From assembly GCA_021810245.1 (NCBI GenBank), contig JAJZJF010000013.1, forward strand, positions 1-32,020: a stretch of DNA of 32,020 bases, written 5' to 3'. Made by a program: the position numbers and the translations under genes. Position 1 is the first letter of the stretch; each line of letters starts with the position of its first letter. The DNA is from a bacterium. Its GTDB lineage: Bacteria; Elusimicrobiota; Elusimicrobia; UBA1565; UBA9628. Under the pieces are notes generated by a model. The model did no database searches. It saw only the letters and a program-made list of their open reading frames with translations, and had not been told where the DNA came from. Positions 29,380 through 32,020 of the stretch are shown here, in pieces.

Positions 29380-30741
29380 GTGTTTAATCGAAAGATAGAA
29401 GATCGCCTCTTGGATTGGAAGCGCCAGCCTGACCATAAGCCTCTGGTATTGCGGGGCGCTAGGCAGACAGGTAAGACGACCTTGGTTAGAAAATTCGCGG
29501 CGAACTTCGAGATATTCGTCGAGCTCAATCTTGAAAAGGACCGAGTGAGGAGGATATTCTCCGAGGTCAAAGACATCAAGGACGTCGTTCAAAGCATTGA
29601 GGGAATGACCAATCAGCGAATTATTCCAGACAGGACGCTTCTCTTCATTGACGAGATACAGAACTCCGTTCCCGCCATCAGGCTGTTGCGCTTTTTTCAT
29701 GAGGAGATGCCCGGGCTTCATGTCATCTCCGCTGGTTCGCTCCTTGAAGTGCGCATGAAAACCGAAGGATGGTCGTTTCCAGTCGGTCGCGTGGAGTTTC
29801 TCTACCTTTACCCTGCTTCGTTTGATGAATTTCTCCGAGCACGAGATGAGAGCGTCCTGCTGGAAAAGTTGCTGGAAATGCGGGCGGGACAAGAGACTCC
29901 GTCTCCGCTCCACGACAGACTCAATGAACTGATCTTGGACTATATGATCGTAGGAGGAATGCCAGAGGCTGTGGCTCAATACGTTGCCTCCGGCAGTTTC
30001 GCGGCCGCGAGAAATTGTCACGAAGCCATTTCATCCTCTTTTAAAGAAGACTTTGGGAAGTATTCAGGAGGGGCCGAGGCGGAACGCCTAAAATCCATCT
30101 GGGACAGGGTTCCATTTGAAGTGGGCAGCCGAATCAACTATGCGCGATTGGCTGGAGAAGAGGGAGGCTCGCGTGAGGTGTCCAAGGCGTTTGACATCCT
30201 GCATGAGGCGATGCTGGTTGAGAGAATATCTCCGACGACGCGGACTTCTCCGCCCCTGGCGTTAAAACCCAAGAGCGCCCCCAAAACACAATTTTTAGAC
30301 ATAGGCTTGTGCTCCCATGCTCTCAGCTTGACGCGGGACCAACTTCGCGATAAAATCGTTTCATCGGGATTTAGCGGAGGTCTCTCGGAAGCGCTCGCCG
30401 GACAGGAGTTGATCGCTGGAAATTTCCATCGCAGGGGGCCGCTCTTTTTCTGGGTTCGCGATGAGAAAAGCGCTCGCGCGGAACTCGACTTTCTCATTCA
30501 AGTCGGCGATCGGATTATGCCGGTCGAGGTGAAATCGGGCAGTCACGGATCTCTGAAGTCTCTCCACCAGTTTCTCTATCGAAGCGGCACGGACTTCGGC
30601 ATCCGGATTTATGGCGGGCCATTGATGATTGAGAACCACTCTGTCAGCCTGCCCGACGGAAAAAGACTGAACTACAGGCTCCTGTCTGTTCCCTTTTACC
30701 TTGTCTTCCGATTGACTGATCTTGTCTCGGCGCTTCTTTAG
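29380..30741 (+). CDS. AAA_14 / DUF4143 ATP-binding protein
   Basis: GTG start. [37 protein letters not shown] (Walker A), [24 protein letters not shown] (Walker B), C-terminal [32 protein letters not shown] (nuclease-like ELD...EVK motif of DUF4143 proteins). Confidence 0.92.
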   Translation: MFNRKIEDRLLDWKRQPDHKPLVLRGARQTGKTTLVRKFAANFEIFVELNLEKDRVRRIFSEVKDIKDVVQSIEGMTNQRIIPDRTLLFIDEIQNSVPAIRLLRFFHEEMPGLHVISAGSLLEVRMKTEGWSFPVGRVEFLYLYPASFDEFLRARDESVLLEKLLEMRAGQETPSPLHDRLNELILDYMIVGGMPEAVAQYVASGSFAAARNCHEAISSSFKEDFGKYSGGAEAERLKSIWDRVPFEVGSRINYARLAGEEGGSREVSKAFDILHEAMLVERISPTTRTSPPLALKPKSAPKTQFLDIGLCSHALSLTRDQLRDKIVSSGFSGGLSEALAGQELIAGNFHRRGPLFFWVRDEKSARAELDFLIQVGDRIMPVEVKSGSHGSLKSLHQFLYRSGTDFGIRIYGGPLMIENHSVSLPDGKRLNYRLLSVPFYLVFRLTDLVSALL

Positions 30742-31295
30742 CGGCCTAAAAGTTTCAAAAATTCTTCTCGGGTTCGGGGATCTTTGCGAAAGGATCCTAA
30801 CATCGCGCTTGTCACCGTCGGAGATAAAAGGCTTTTCGCGCCGCGCATTTCCATGCAGAGATGCCGCGCTTCAATGACGACGCCGACGCCCATGGGGTTT
30901 AACTTTTCTCTTAGGATTTCGGCAATTTGACTGGTCAAGCGTTCCTGCACCTGAAGCCTGCGGGAAAAAGCCTCGACTAATTTCGGAATTTTAGAAAGTC
31001 CGACGATTTTTTTGTCCGGAATATAGGCGACATGGACCTTGCCGAAAAAGGGAAGGAGGTGATGTTCGCAGAGAGAATAAAAATTGATGTCTTTGACCAA
31101 GACCATTTCGCTGTAGGCGACGGTGAACAAAGCGTCGTTGATGATGGCGTCGGGGTCAGCGGAATATCCCGAGGTCAGTTCTTTGAGCGATTTTTCGACG
31201 CGCTCGGGAGTCTTTAAGAGCCCCTCCCGGTTCGGGTCCTCGCCTAGGATCTCGAGGATATTTTTAATGGAATCTGAAATAGCGGGGGCGCTCAT
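30738..31295 (-). CDS. folE: GTP cyclohydrolase I
   Basis: [94 protein letters not shown]. Confidence 0.97.
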   Translation of the reverse strand: MSAPAISDSIKNILEILGEDPNREGLLKTPERVEKSLKELTSGYSADPDAIINDALFTVAYSEMVLVKDINFYSLCEHHLLPFFGKVHVAYIPDKKIVGLSKIPKLVEAFSRRLQVQERLTSQIAEILREKLNPMGVGVVIEARHLCMEMRGAKSLLSPTVTSAMLGSFRKDPRTREEFLKLLGR

Positions 31296-32020
31296 TTATT
31301 TATCTCCGCTTCCCCCGACCAGGATTTTGGGAATATGAAGAGTGGGTTGTCCGTCTCCGACCGGAACGCCTTGACCGTCTTTGCCGCAGGTGCCGATCCC
31401 CCATCCAATGTCCGAGCCAACTTTGTCGATTGAGCGCAGGATATCGGGGCCGATTCCCATCAAATTGGCGTCCCTGACGCGATGCTTGATTTCGCCGTTT
31501 TCAACCCAGAAGGCGTCGTCGATCTCAAAGACAAATTCACTGGTCGCGGTATTGACCTGGCCGCCGCCCATCCGGGTCACGAAGATCCCAGATTTAAGGC
31601 CTTTTAATATTTCTCTTGGATCATGCGGCCCGGGCGCGATATAGAGGTTGGACATTCGCGGGATGGGGCGGCAGTGAAAAGATTCTCTTCTGCCGTGCCC
31701 GTTTGATTTTTTCCCTTCTTTCATCGCGGTCACCCGGTCATAGAGGTAATCGCTAAGAACTCCGTTTTTGACCAATACCGTGGGTTGGGATTTGTGGCCT
31801 TCATCGTCAAAATAAAAGCTTCCGCGGTAGAAGGGAAGAGTGGGGTCGTCGATAACGGTGATAGTTTCCGGAGCGACGATCTTTCCTAATTTTCCAATGT
31901 AGGCCGGAGAAGAGCCTTCCTGTACATGATCGACTTCCAGAGAATGCCCGATCGCTTCATGGATAAAAGTTCCGCCCGCGGAGTTAGACAAAATGACCTG
32001 CATTTCCCCCGCCTTGGCCT
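31296..32020 (-). CDS. TldD/PmbA-family metalloprotease, C-terminal part (truncated by window edge)
   Basis: GGTFIHEAIGHSLEVDHV (HExxxH), YLYDRVTAMKEGKKSNGHGRRESFHCRPIPRMSNLYIAPG, ATSEFVFEIDDAFWVENGEIKHRVRDANLMGIG. Reading frame continues to 32020. Confidence 0.92.
   Translation of the reverse strand, partial: AKAGEMQVILSNSAGGTFIHEAIGHSLEVDHVQEGSSPAYIGKLGKIVAPETITVIDDPTLPFYRGSFYFDDEGHKSQPTVLVKNGVLSDYLYDRVTAMKEGKKSNGHGRRESFHCRPIPRMSNLYIAPGPHDPREILKGLKSGIFVTRMGGGQVNTATSEFVFEIDDAFWVENGEIKHRVRDANLMGIGPDILRSIDKVGSDIGWGIGTCGKDGQGVPVGDGQPTLHIPKILVGGSGDK

Noticed and set aside
29362-30021. 219-aa minus-strand ORF
   Set aside because: Antisense shadow of the AAA_14/DUF4143 ATPase N-terminal region, which carries clear Walker motifs; the shadow has no family signature.

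Overview
This is a compact bacterial chromosomal segment centred on a likely replication origin. The minus strand carries dnaA, dnaN, a DUF721/DciA-like gene, gyrB, gyrA, a small secreted-protein gene and serS, with no recF in between. The AT-rich dnaA-dnaN gap holds perfect DnaA boxes and is the best oriC candidate. To the left are an aldo/keto reductase, a TauE/SafE permease and an E2-E3-lipB-lysC cluster. To the right are a lone CpaF/TadA-type secretion ATPase coupled to a histidine kinase, then maf/cutA/pyk/DUF167, a short RelA/SpoT protein, a GT-C-like membrane protein, rpmB/recG, two acyl-CoA metabolism dehydrogenases, a small accessory island (secreted protein, structured non-coding repeat, AAA_14/DUF4143 ATPase under a 29-nt palindrome), folE and a partial tldD. 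Most of the window is ordinary core genome. No CRISPR, rRNA, tRNA, transposase or phage module was seen. The most interesting items are the palindrome-controlled, apparently leaderless ATPase gene, the oriC architecture with recF absent, the orphan secretion ATPase plus kinase pair, the stem-loop before pyk, the GyrA Met at the Ser83-equivalent position, and the absence of spacers at all convergent gene junctions. I found no complete, clearly new multi-gene system. All assignments rest on motif recognition by eye; no database search was run.
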